64,000 nt of DNA from JAICJR01 sp036494715. GTDB taxonomy: Bacteria > Actinomycetota > Thermoleophilia > Solirubrobacterales > Thermoleophilaceae. The stretch is from positions 7,888 to 71,887 of the forward strand of contig DASXNY010000050.1 in the NCBI GenBank assembly GCA_036494715.1, written 5' to 3'. The notes under the pieces were generated by a model. The model was not told where the DNA came from and did not search any database. It was given only the letters and a program-made list of their open reading frames with translations. Of the stretch, positions 49,188 through 55,999 are shown one piece after another. The number at the start of each line of letters is the position of its first letter. The first letter of the stretch is position 1. The translations under genes were made by a program, and so were the position numbers.

Positions 49188-50243
49188 GTGCGAGTTGTAG
49201 TCGTAGGAGCAACCGGAAACGCGGGCACGAGCACCGTGCGCGCGCTGTCGTGCGATCCGGCCGTGGAGTCGATCGTCGGCGTGGCGCGCCGGCGGCCCGA
49301 GCTCGCGCTCGACAAGGTCGGCTGGCGCGAGGCCGACGTGCGCAGCTCCGACCTCGCGGCGATCTTCCGCGGCGCTGACGCGGTCGTCCATCTTGCCTGG
49401 CTGATCCAGCCGTCGCGCGACGAGGCAGAGACGCGCGCCGTTAACGTGGATGGCAGCCGGCGGGTGTTTCGCGCCGTCGCCGACGCGGGCGTTCCCGCTC
49501 TCGTCTACGCCTCGTCGGTGGGCGCGTACTCGCCGGGGCCGAAGGACCGTCGCGTCGACGAGAGCTGGCCGACGGGGGGCGTCCAGAGCTCCTTCTATGG
49601 TCGCCACAAGGCAGAGGTAGAGCGGCTGCTCGACGGCTTCGAGAGCGAGCACCCGCGGACGCGAGTGGTGCGGCTGCGGCCGGGACTGATCTTCAAGCGC
49701 GGCGCGGCGTCCGGCATCAGGCGGCTCTTCGTCGGTCCGCTCGCCCCCTCGCCGCTGGTGCGCAAGGGGCTGATCCCGGTGGTGCCGGATGTGCCGCGGT
49801 TGCGCTTCCAGGCGGTGCACTCCGAGGATGTCGGCGAGGCCTACCGGCTCGCCGTGACGAGCGACGCGCGCGGCGCCTTCAACGTCGCCACCGAGCCGGT
49901 GCTCGATCCGGCGGAGCTCGGACGGCTATTGGACGCCCGACCCGTACGGATTCCGGCGGGAATGCTGCGAACCCTCGTCGATCTGACCTGGCGCCTGCGC
50001 CTGCAGCCGACCCCACCCGGCTGGGTCGACCTCGCCCTGCAGACGCCGCTCATGGACATCACCCGCGCCCGGGAGGAGCTCGGCTGGGTGCCACGCCACA
50101 GCTCCGGCGAGGCGCTGCTCGAGCTGCTCGACGGGATCCGCAGGTCGGACGGCGAGCCCACCCCGGCACTCGACCCGCGCGCCGGCGGCCCGCTGCGGGT
50201 GCGGGAGTTCCTCACCGGCGTCGGCCGCAGGTCGGCGGGCTGA
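49188..50243 (+). CDS. NAD-dependent epimerase/dehydratase family protein
   Basis: 351 residues from a GTG. An extended SDR with VVVGATGNAGTSTVRAL at the NAD(P) site, VVHLAW, the catalytic serine in YASSVGAYSPG and the active-site YGRHK (Tyr and Lys). The substrate domain includes VRLRPGLIFKRGAASGIRRLF. Relatives act on nucleotide sugars or other carbonyl compounds; the substrate is not known. It is divergent from the Ku gene with only 35 nt between starts, and therefore probably has a nearly leaderless message. Confidence 0.88.
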   Translation: MRVVVVGATGNAGTSTVRALSCDPAVESIVGVARRRPELALDKVGWREADVRSSDLAAIFRGADAVVHLAWLIQPSRDEAETRAVNVDGSRRVFRAVADAGVPALVYASSVGAYSPGPKDRRVDESWPTGGVQSSFYGRHKAEVERLLDGFESEHPRTRVVRLRPGLIFKRGAASGIRRLFVGPLAPSPLVRKGLIPVVPDVPRLRFQAVHSEDVGEAYRLAVTSDARGAFNVATEPVLDPAELGRLLDARPVRIPAGMLRTLVDLTWRLRLQPTPPGWVDLALQTPLMDITRAREELGWVPRHSSGEALLELLDGIRRSDGEPTPALDPRAGGPLRVREFLTGVGRRSAG

Positions 50244-50411
50244 CCGACACGCATGGGTGAGCGGTGGGCAGCTATATTGGGTAATCCAGGCCGGCCCGGG
50301 CCATCCCTTCGACGGACCGCGGCAGGCATGTGACGCAAAAGTGGCGACGGAGGCCGGGGTTCCCCTCGGCAGACGGACCAGCACAGCGGTTCCAATTGTG
50401 AGGTCCGTCGA

Positions 50412-50633
50412 ATGCCGCGAACGCAACCGACAGAGCCGAGCGACGGCCAGCTTTGGCTCAGTCGACCGCCGTTTCTCCTCATCGCACATGTGCTCGACGT
50501 CGACCGCAGGGCGGCTCGCATCACCTACGAGCTGCTCGACAGCGATGGATGTCCGCTCATCGAGCCGGTGGTGGAGCCGCTCGAGCCCTCTTGGTGGCGC
50601 AACTTCCAGCCGCTCGTGAGGCGCTTCGGGTAA
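50412..50633 (+). CDS. Small hypothetical protein
   Basis: 73 residues from an ATG, with GAGGT about 7 nt upstream. The sequence has a patterned beta-like core (FLLIAHVLDVDRRAARITYELLDSDGCPLIEPVVEPLEPSWWRNFQPLV). No family is recognised. It lies 168 nt after the epimerase gene and 15 nt before the convergent 6PGDH-like gene. The preceding 168 nt hold a GGGTAA at 50279-50284 without a good -35. The coding status is moderately supported by codon bias at third positions. Confidence 0.5.
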   Translation: MPRTQPTEPSDGQLWLSRPPFLLIAHVLDVDRRAARITYELLDSDGCPLIEPVVEPLEPSWWRNFQPLVRRFG

Positions 50634-50648
50634 CGACCGCGCCTTACC

Positions 50649-51560
50649 TCACGTCCCCGCGCTGCCGTGCCGGATCCGCAAGCCCGCCTCGTCCTCTAGC
50701 AGAGCGACGCCCAGGAGCTCGCCGTCCAGAGGCCCGTAGCGCTCGAGCGCGCGCCCATAGATGCCCTCGACGACGCTCGCGAGCTCGTGCGGAACGCCGG
50801 CAGCTCGCGCGGCCTCAGTGACAGCTCGCAGCTCCTCGTGACAGCGGTCGAGGCCGAACGAGGCCAGGTAGTCGCCGTCCAGAAGCGCGCCCAGATCCTG
50901 GCGCACGAACTGGGTCGAGGCCGCGCTGTTCCCGATCGCCTCGCGCAGGACGTCGACGTCGAGCCCCTCCTTCTCGGCCAGCAGGAGTGCCTCGGCGGTG
51001 GCGAGCGCCTGCCCGAACCAGAGCAGGTTCACGAGCAGCTTGGCCAGGTAGCCGGCGCCATGGCCGCCGAGGTGGCTGATCGCCGCCGGTTCCGCGATCG
51101 CCTCGAGCAGCCGGCGCTTGTTCTCGACATCCGCGGCGTCGCCGCCGACGAAGAGGCGCAACGTGCCGGCGCGGGCGGCGGCCGGATCCCCGCCGAGCGG
51201 AGCGTCGAGGCAGCGGACGCCCCTGCCCCGGGCTTCGGCCGCCAGCTTTCGTCCGTCGCCGGGCGGGCAGGTGCTCATGTCGACCCAGGTGGCCTCCGCT
51301 CGCAGCCCGGCTAGCGCTCCGTCTGGGCCGAGCAGGGCGTCGCGCACCTCCGCCGGTCCCGGCAACACGGTCACGAGCACGTCCGCCCCGACCGCGACCG
51401 CGCGGGCTGAGCCGCCCCAGCTTGCGCCGAGCGCGAGCACGTCGGGCTCGAGCTGGGAGCGCCGATCGCCGGCGGTGACCTGATAGCCGGCGCGCACGAG
51501 ACGTTCGCAGATCGGCATGCCCATGCGTCCCAGTCCGACTATCCCGATCCGCTCAGTCAT
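50649..51560 (-). CDS. 6PGDH-like beta-hydroxyacid dehydrogenase
   Basis: 303 residues. The Rossmann motif IGIVGLGRMGMPICERLVRAGY is at the N-terminus. The substrate motif DAPLGGDPAAARAGTLRLFVGG and the catalytic lysine in HLGGHGAGYLAKLLVNLLWFG match the 3-hydroxyisobutyrate dehydrogenase/tartronate semialdehyde reductase family. It oxidises or reduces a small beta-hydroxy acid with NAD(P). The substrate within the family is not certain. It is divergent from the small coiled-coil membrane protein gene. Confidence 0.9.
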   Translation of the reverse strand: MTERIGIVGLGRMGMPICERLVRAGYQVTAGDRRSQLEPDVLALGASWGGSARAVAVGADVLVTVLPGPAEVRDALLGPDGALAGLRAEATWVDMSTCPPGDGRKLAAEARGRGVRCLDAPLGGDPAAARAGTLRLFVGGDAADVENKRRLLEAIAEPAAISHLGGHGAGYLAKLLVNLLWFGQALATAEALLLAEKEGLDVDVLREAIGNSAASTQFVRQDLGALLDGDYLASFGLDRCHEELRAVTEAARAAGVPHELASVVEGIYGRALERYGPLDGELLGVALLEDEAGLRIRHGSAGT

Positions 51561-51582
51561 TCGCCGGGCATGCTCGCAGGTC

Positions 51583-51607
51583 GTTTCGGGCGCGCCGCTC
51601 CGGGCAG
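51583..51607 (+). promoter_or_regulatory. Candidate SigB/SigF-like promoter with GGGCAG -10
   Basis: GTTT (51583-51586), a 15-nt spacer and GGGCAG (51602-51607), the same variant as at 11463. The leader to the ATG at 51647 is about 33 nt and carries GAGAGGAGAGGT. Confidence 0.4.
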
Positions 51608-51646
51608 CCTCGCTGCAACCAAGGCAGGGAAACCGAGAGGAGAGGT

Positions 51647-52078
51647 ATGTCTACCGGCGCCATCATCGCCATCGTCGTAGTGGCCGCCATCATCCTGCTT
51701 GCGCTGGCCATCTTGATGCCGCGCATGCGTGAGCGGGGACGGATCAGGAAGCGCGAGCGGGAGCTGCAGCAGCGCCGCGACCACGCCGCGACTCAGCATC
51801 GCGAGCAGGCCGACACGCGTGCGCAGAGCGCGGAGGCGGCCGAGCGACGGGCGCGTATCGCGGAGCAGGAGGCGGAGCGCGAACGGGTCGAGGCCGAGCT
51901 CCACAGGGAGCGGGCGGAAGCATCCGAGCGCGGAATGGCCGACGACGAGCTGACCGACCACGACGACGACCATGAGCTGACCAACAACGGCGAGCGCGAT
52001 GACGACGGAGGCGGAGGTTTCATCGGTCGCTTCCGCAGGCGTCGCGTGCGCGACGACGAGCTCGCTCGGCGCGGCTGA
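51647..52078 (+). CDS. Small membrane-anchored coiled-coil protein
   Basis: 143 residues with a strong ribosome-binding site (GAGGAGAGGT). An N-terminal membrane helix (STGAIIAIVVVAAIILLALAILMP) is followed by a long charged helix (about residues 28-95) rich in Arg, Glu and Ala with heptad spacing, then an Asp/Asn/Gly-rich region and a basic end (FIGRFRRRRVRDDELARRG). The topology resembles small envelope stress proteins of actinobacteria (YtxH-like). The function is unknown. The next operon begins 67 nt downstream. Confidence 0.75.
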   Translation: MSTGAIIAIVVVAAIILLALAILMPRMRERGRIRKRERELQQRRDHAATQHREQADTRAQSAEAAERRARIAEQEAERERVEAELHRERAEASERGMADDELTDHDDDHELTNNGERDDDGGGGFIGRFRRRRVRDDELARRG

Positions 52079-52108
52079 CCAGCCCGAGACGCTCCGCGCC
52101 CGCCGGGC

Positions 52109-52133
52109 GTTTTGGCCCCTGGTTCGCGGGTAG
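52109..52133 (+). promoter_or_regulatory. SigB/SigF-type promoter, ADH operon
   Basis: GTTT (52109-52112), a 15-nt spacer and GGGTAG (52128-52133), both boxes perfect. The ATG at 52146 is 12 nt past the -10, so a nearly leaderless transcript is expected. Confidence 0.75.
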
Positions 52134-52145
52134 CCGTTGGGGGCC

Positions 52146-52646
52146 ATGGGCCCAGCGCTTGTCACCCTTCCACTACGTGCCGGTGTCATGGTGGGGCGGC
52201 TTGTGCTGCGCCCCATGGCCTTCGTCGGCACCGCCACGATCGAGTTGCTCGACCACGTACTGGGCGGGCCCGCGCCCGCCGTGGCCGAGCCCCCGAAACC
52301 GGAGCGCGAGCCGGTGGTCGCGATCGCCGAGGCCGAGCGTGTCGTACCTACCGAGGAAGCGCTCGTACCCGAGGAGCCGCACGTCTCTGAGGAGCCGGAG
52401 CTCGTAGCCGAGAGCGCGGACCTCGGCGCCGCGGACGGCGTCACCGCCGAGCTGACTATCGACGAGCCCTGGGAGGGCTACCGGCGGGCCCGTGCCGGCG
52501 AGGTGATCGACTCGCTCTCAAGCTCGTCCCGCGAGCGTCTGGCCGTGATCCAGCTCTACGAGTCGACCCATCGTGCCCGCAAGTCGGTGCTCGCCGCCGT
52601 CGAACGCGAACTCAAGATCAACAGCCCACCAAGGAGGGATCCATGA
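52146..52646 (+). CDS. Unknown acidic protein with helical C-terminal module
   Basis: 166 residues from the ATG at 52146; a TTG at 52137 is in frame. Three parts: an N-terminal hydrophobic or amphipathic stretch (VTLPLRAGVMVGRLVLRPMAFVGTATIELLDHVLGG), a low-complexity Pro/Glu/Val linker (about 45-100), and a helical end, EPWEGYRRARAGEVIDSLSSSSRERLAVIQLYESTHRARKSVLAAVERELK. The last part looks like a compact nucleotide-independent helical domain found in short actinobacterial proteins, but I cannot name it. It overlaps the ADH gene by ATGA and is under a perfect SigB/F promoter. Confidence 0.7.
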   Translation: MGPALVTLPLRAGVMVGRLVLRPMAFVGTATIELLDHVLGGPAPAVAEPPKPEREPVVAIAEAERVVPTEEALVPEEPHVSEEPELVAESADLGAADGVTAELTIDEPWEGYRRARAGEVIDSLSSSSRERLAVIQLYESTHRARKSVLAAVERELKINSPPRRDP

Positions 52647-53830
52647 AGGCACTGACCTGGCAAGGAAACGAGGACGTCCGCGTCGACACCGTCCCGGACC
52701 CATCGATCGAAAAGCCGACGGACGCGATCATCCGCGTCACCTCGAGCGGGATCTGCGGCTCCGACCTGCACCTCTACGCCGTCCTCAAGCCGTTCCTCGA
52801 AGCGGGCGACATCCTCGGCCACGAGCCGATGGGGATCGTCGAGGAGGTCGGCTCCGAGGTGAACCACGGAATCTCGGTCGGCGATCGTGTTGTGATCCCG
52901 TTCAATGTCTCGTGCGGGCACTGCTACATGTGCGACAAGGGCCTGCAGTCGCAGTGCGAGACGACGCAGGTGCACGACTACGGCACCGGCGCTTCGCTGC
53001 TCGGTTACACGAAGCTCTACGGCCAGGTGCCCGGCGGGCAGGCAGAGTTCCTGCGCGTGCCGTTCGCGAACTACGGGCCGATCAAGGTTCCAGAGGGGCC
53101 GCCGGACGACCGCTTCGTCTATCTCTCCGACGTGCTGCCCACCGCCTGGCAGGCGGTCGAGTACGCGAACGTCCCCCAGGGCGGGACCGTGCTCGTGCTC
53201 GGCCTCGGTCCGATCGGCGAGATGTCCACGCGCGTGGCGCAGCATCGTGGCGTCGGCAAGGTAATCGCGATCGACCTCGTTCCAGATCGCCTGGAGCGGG
53301 CCCGCAGCCACGGGGTCGAGGCTCTCAACCTCGACGAGCACGACGACATCGTCGGGACCGTCTACGAGATGACGGAGGGCCGCGGCCCGATCTCGGTGAT
53401 CGACGCGGTGGGGATGGAGGCACACGGCTCGCCGGTCGGGAAGCTGGCCCAGCGCCTCGCGGCCCTGCTGCCGGACGCCATCGCCCAGCCGATGATGGAG
53501 AAGGCCGGGATCGACCGGCTGGCCGCCCTCCACATGGCGATCGAGCTGGTGCAGCGCGGCGGAACCCTTTCGCTGTCAGGCGTCTACGGCGGCGCCGTCA
53601 GCCCGATGCCGCTGCTGCAGATGTTCGACAAGCAGATCAACGTGCGCATGGGTCAGGCCAACGTGAAGCGCTGGGTGGACGACATCCTGCCACTCCTGAC
53701 CGGCGACGACGACCCGCTCGGCGTCGACGAGTTCGCCTCCCACCACGTCCCGCTCGACCAGGCGCCCGAGGCTTACGAGAAGTTCCAGAAGAAGCAGGAC
53801 GGCACCTTCAAGGTGCTGCTCAAGCCCTGA
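52643..53830 (+). CDS. Zinc alcohol dehydrogenase, glutathione-independent formaldehyde dehydrogenase-like
   Basis: 395 residues with AAGGAGGGATCC before the ATG. Catalytic zinc site: Cys38 in SGICGSDLH and His-Glu in LGHEPMGIVEEVG. The structural zinc site is SCGHCYMCDKGLQSQC. The NAD loop is VLGLGPIGEMSTRVAQHRG. The long insert and overall pattern match FdhA-type, glutathione-independent formaldehyde dehydrogenases (dismutases), as opposed to simple ADHs. It could oxidise formaldehyde or another aldehyde in the cytoplasm. The gene is coupled to the upstream unknown protein and followed by an SDR gene 25 nt later. Confidence 0.9.
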   Translation: MKALTWQGNEDVRVDTVPDPSIEKPTDAIIRVTSSGICGSDLHLYAVLKPFLEAGDILGHEPMGIVEEVGSEVNHGISVGDRVVIPFNVSCGHCYMCDKGLQSQCETTQVHDYGTGASLLGYTKLYGQVPGGQAEFLRVPFANYGPIKVPEGPPDDRFVYLSDVLPTAWQAVEYANVPQGGTVLVLGLGPIGEMSTRVAQHRGVGKVIAIDLVPDRLERARSHGVEALNLDEHDDIVGTVYEMTEGRGPISVIDAVGMEAHGSPVGKLAQRLAALLPDAIAQPMMEKAGIDRLAALHMAIELVQRGGTLSLSGVYGGAVSPMPLLQMFDKQINVRMGQANVKRWVDDILPLLTGDDDPLGVDEFASHHVPLDQAPEAYEKFQKKQDGTFKVLLKP

Positions 53831-53855
53831 ACACGCACACATTGGAGAGCTCAAG

Positions 53856-54659
53856 ATGACCACTGATGGACAACGTCCGCTCGCGCTCATCACGGGAGCT
53901 TCGAGCGGCATCGGCCGCGAGCTGGCAAAGCAGTTCGCCGAGAACGACTTCGACCTGATCATCGCCGCGGAGGACGACGAGCTCCGCGACGCACAGCAGG
54001 AGCTGATGGCGCTGAACGCCGAGGTGGAGGCGGTGCGGACCGACCTCGCGCAGTCGAGCGGCGTCGAGGAGCTGTGGCAAAGGGTGCAGGCGACCGGCCG
54101 TCCGCTGGCCGCGGCGGCCCTCAACGCCGGCCGCGGCGCGGGCGGCGCCTTCGCCGAGACGAGCCTCGAGCACGAGCTCGAGATCGTCGACCTCAACGTG
54201 CGCTCGACGGTGCAGCTCGCCAAGTACGTGGTGCGCGACATGGTCGCCCGCCACGATGGCCGCATCCTGTTCACGTCGTCGATCGCGTCGACGATGCCGG
54301 GCTCCTACCAGGCCGTCTACAACGCCTCCAAGTCCTTCGTTCAGTCGCTCGCACTGGCGTTGCGCGAAGAGCTCAAGGACACCGGCGTGACGATCACCTC
54401 GCTCATGCCGGGGCCCACCGACACCGAGTTCTTCGAACACGCCGACATGCTCGACACCAAGGTCGGCGCCGGAGACAAGGACGATCCTGCCGACGTCGCG
54501 CGCGACGGCTTCGAGGCGCTGATGGCGGGCAAGGAGCGCGTCGTATCGGCGTCGCTCACCACCAAGCTGCAAGGGCGCGGCAGCCGCTTCCTCCCGGACA
54601 GCGTGAAGGCCAAGATGCACGGCGGCATGGCCGAGCCGGGATCGGCCGACGAGGACTGA
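53856..54659 (+). CDS. Short-chain dehydrogenase/reductase
   Basis: 267 residues; GGAGAG precedes the ATG. Classical SDR motifs: TGASSGIGRELAKQF, NAGRG in ALNAGRGAGG, the serine in FTSSIASTMPG, and YNASKSFVQS (Tyr and Lys). It has a short C-terminal tail with KMHGGMAEPG. The substrate is unknown. It lies 25 nt after the ADH gene and is probably part of the same stress operon. Similar SDR/ADH pairs occur in many actinobacterial stress clusters. Confidence 0.9.
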   Translation: MTTDGQRPLALITGASSGIGRELAKQFAENDFDLIIAAEDDELRDAQQELMALNAEVEAVRTDLAQSSGVEELWQRVQATGRPLAAAALNAGRGAGGAFAETSLEHELEIVDLNVRSTVQLAKYVVRDMVARHDGRILFTSSIASTMPGSYQAVYNASKSFVQSLALALREELKDTGVTITSLMPGPTDTEFFEHADMLDTKVGAGDKDDPADVARDGFEALMAGKERVVSASLTTKLQGRGSRFLPDSVKAKMHGGMAEPGSADED

Positions 54660-54672
54660 TGTAGTCAGGAAG

Positions 54673-54696
54673 GTTTACATCGCCGAGCCCGGGTGA
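54673..54696 (+). promoter_or_regulatory. Candidate SigB/SigF-type promoter before second sigma gene
   Basis: GTTT (54673-54676), a 14-nt spacer and GGGTGA (54691-54696); the -10 has one mismatch. It sits 150 nt before the sigma gene start, leaving a long leader. It would allow autoregulation or control by the paralogue. Confidence 0.4.
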
Positions 54697-54847
54697 GTAT
54701 CGGGGCGAGGCCATACCGACCCGCCCGGCACGGGCTCCGGAGAAGCGGAGCAGCCGTTGGGCGGCCCGGCCTTAGGAGACGGGACGCGGACATCGCAGAT
54801 GGCCGCCAGCCGGATCTTTCGAGTCACTTCAGATCGGAGGATCCCGC

Positions 54848-55633
54848 TTGCTCCGAAGCGATTACACGCCCACGCCTTCTCATCCTCTCGCTCTCCGGCG
54901 CGCGGAATCCCGCCTCTTCGACCGCTACCAGCGCGACGGCGATTCGGACGCGCGCGCGGAGCTCGTCGAGCGCTTCCTGCCGCTGGCCCATCACCTGGCG
55001 CGCCGCTACGAGCGCTCCACTGAGCCGTTCGACGATCTCCTTCAGGTGGCGAGCCTCGCCCTGCTGAAGGCGATCGACCGCTTCGACCCGGACCGCGGCG
55101 ACGCGTTCACGAGCTTCGCCGTGCCGACGATCCTCGGCGAGCTGAAGCGCCACTTCCGCGACACCGGCTGGGCGCTGCACGTACCTCGCGGCACGCAGGA
55201 GCGTGTGCTCCAAGTCAACGCGGCCATCGATCACATGTCTGAGCGTCGTGGCCACTCGCCGAGCCCCGGCGAGGTAGCTGCGGCGGTCGGGCTCCCGGTC
55301 GAGCAGGTGCTCGAGGCGATCGCGGCGGGCGCCGCCTACACCACCGCTTCGCTCGAGAGCCCGCGCCATTCAAACGACGGCGAGGCCCAGTCCATCGGCG
55401 ACGTCATGGGCGAGGAAGACCCGCGCTTCGAGCTGATCGATGACCGTGCGTCGATCGGGCGCGGGCTAAGGGCGCTGCCCCGGCGCGAGCGCTCGATCCT
55501 CTATCTGCGGTTTGTAGAAGGGCTTACGCAATCCGAGATCGGCGACCGGCTGGGCATCTCCCAGATGCACGTCTCGCGGCTGATCGTGCGCGCGATCCAG
55601 CGCGTCCGCATCGTCGCGGACGTGGCGGCGTAG
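54848..55633 (+). CDS. SigB/SigF/SigG-family RNA polymerase sigma factor (paralogue 2)
   Basis: 261 residues from a TTG at 54848, with GGAGG ending 7 nt upstream. Region 2: FLPLAHHLARRYERSTEPFDDLLQVASLALLKAIDRFD and GDAFTSFAVPTILGELKRHFRD. Region 3: SPSPGEVAAAVGLPVEQVLEAI. Region 4: LPRRERSILYLRFVEGLTQSEIGDRLGISQMHVSRL. It is a close paralogue of the factor at 30150 (same HVPRG, SQMHVSRL and LIQVASLALxKAIDRFD blocks) but has a shorter N-terminus. It may read the GTTT/GGGTA promoters found in the window. No anti-sigma gene is next to it. A stem-loop separates it from the convergent gene. Confidence 0.93.
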   Translation: MLRSDYTPTPSHPLALRRAESRLFDRYQRDGDSDARAELVERFLPLAHHLARRYERSTEPFDDLLQVASLALLKAIDRFDPDRGDAFTSFAVPTILGELKRHFRDTGWALHVPRGTQERVLQVNAAIDHMSERRGHSPSPGEVAAAVGLPVEQVLEAIAAGAAYTTASLESPRHSNDGEAQSIGDVMGEEDPRFELIDDRASIGRGLRALPRRERSILYLRFVEGLTQSEIGDRLGISQMHVSRLIVRAIQRVRIVADVAA

Positions 55634-55653
55634 ACCGCCGCTGCGCGGACGGG

Positions 55654-55678
55654 CGGCGCGCGTCAAATCGCGCGGCCG
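55654..55678. terminator. Possible bidirectional stem-loop terminator
   Basis: CGCGCG (57-62) pairs with CGCGCG (69-74) across the loop TCAAAT, extended by three more pairs around one bulged G, in the 63-nt convergent gap at 55634-55696. There is no T-run. Confidence 0.4.
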
Positions 55679-55696
55679 CTGCTCCCGCCGCCCCGC

Positions 55697-55930
55697 TCAG
55701 CTCGACTTCTTGCCGCCCTTGCGACCGGCGGCTGCCTTCTGGGCCTTGTTGCCGCCGCTGCCGCTGCCGCTGCTCTTCCTGCTGCGGCTGCTGCCCGAGC
55801 TCTTGCCCCCGCGGCTGGACGAGCCTTCGCTGTTGGAGATCGCGGCTGCGCGCGACTTGCTCATGCCCTTCTTGCGGAGACCCTCGTACTGCTTGTCGTT
55901 CTTCACCGACGAGCCATGATCCTTAGCCAT
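55697..55930 (-). CDS. Small basic Ser/Gly/Lys-rich protein (DUF7218-like)
   Basis: 77 residues from the ATG at 55930, preceded by AGGAGG. The N-terminus KDHGSSVKNDKQYEGLRKKGMSKSRAAAISNS is a recognisable small domain in actinobacterial stress proteins. The second half is a low-complexity tract of Ser, Gly, Arg and Lys ending in GRKGGKKSS. It is highly basic and could bind nucleic acid. The function is not known. A GGGTAT element lies 37 nt upstream. Confidence 0.8.
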   Translation of the reverse strand: MAKDHGSSVKNDKQYEGLRKKGMSKSRAAAISNSEGSSSRGGKSSGSSRSRKSSGSGSGGNKAQKAAAGRKGGKKSS

Positions 55931-55967
55931 GTTGCCTCCTGATTCGATCGACGCGAACGGGAGGCGC

Positions 55968-55993
55968 ATACCCGCGATGCGGGCATCTCATGC
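55968..55993 (-). promoter_or_regulatory. Candidate SigB/SigF-type promoter for the small basic protein
   Basis: On the minus strand: GCAT (55993-55990), a 16-nt spacer and GGGTAT (55973-55968). The -35 is only GNNT. The leader is about 30 nt and includes AGGAGG. Confidence 0.4.
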
Positions 55994-55999
55994 CGGCGG

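Noticed and set aside
50279..50284. GGGTAA as a promoter for the small gene at 50412
   Set aside because: No GNNT at the right spacing, and it lies 128 nt from the start codon.
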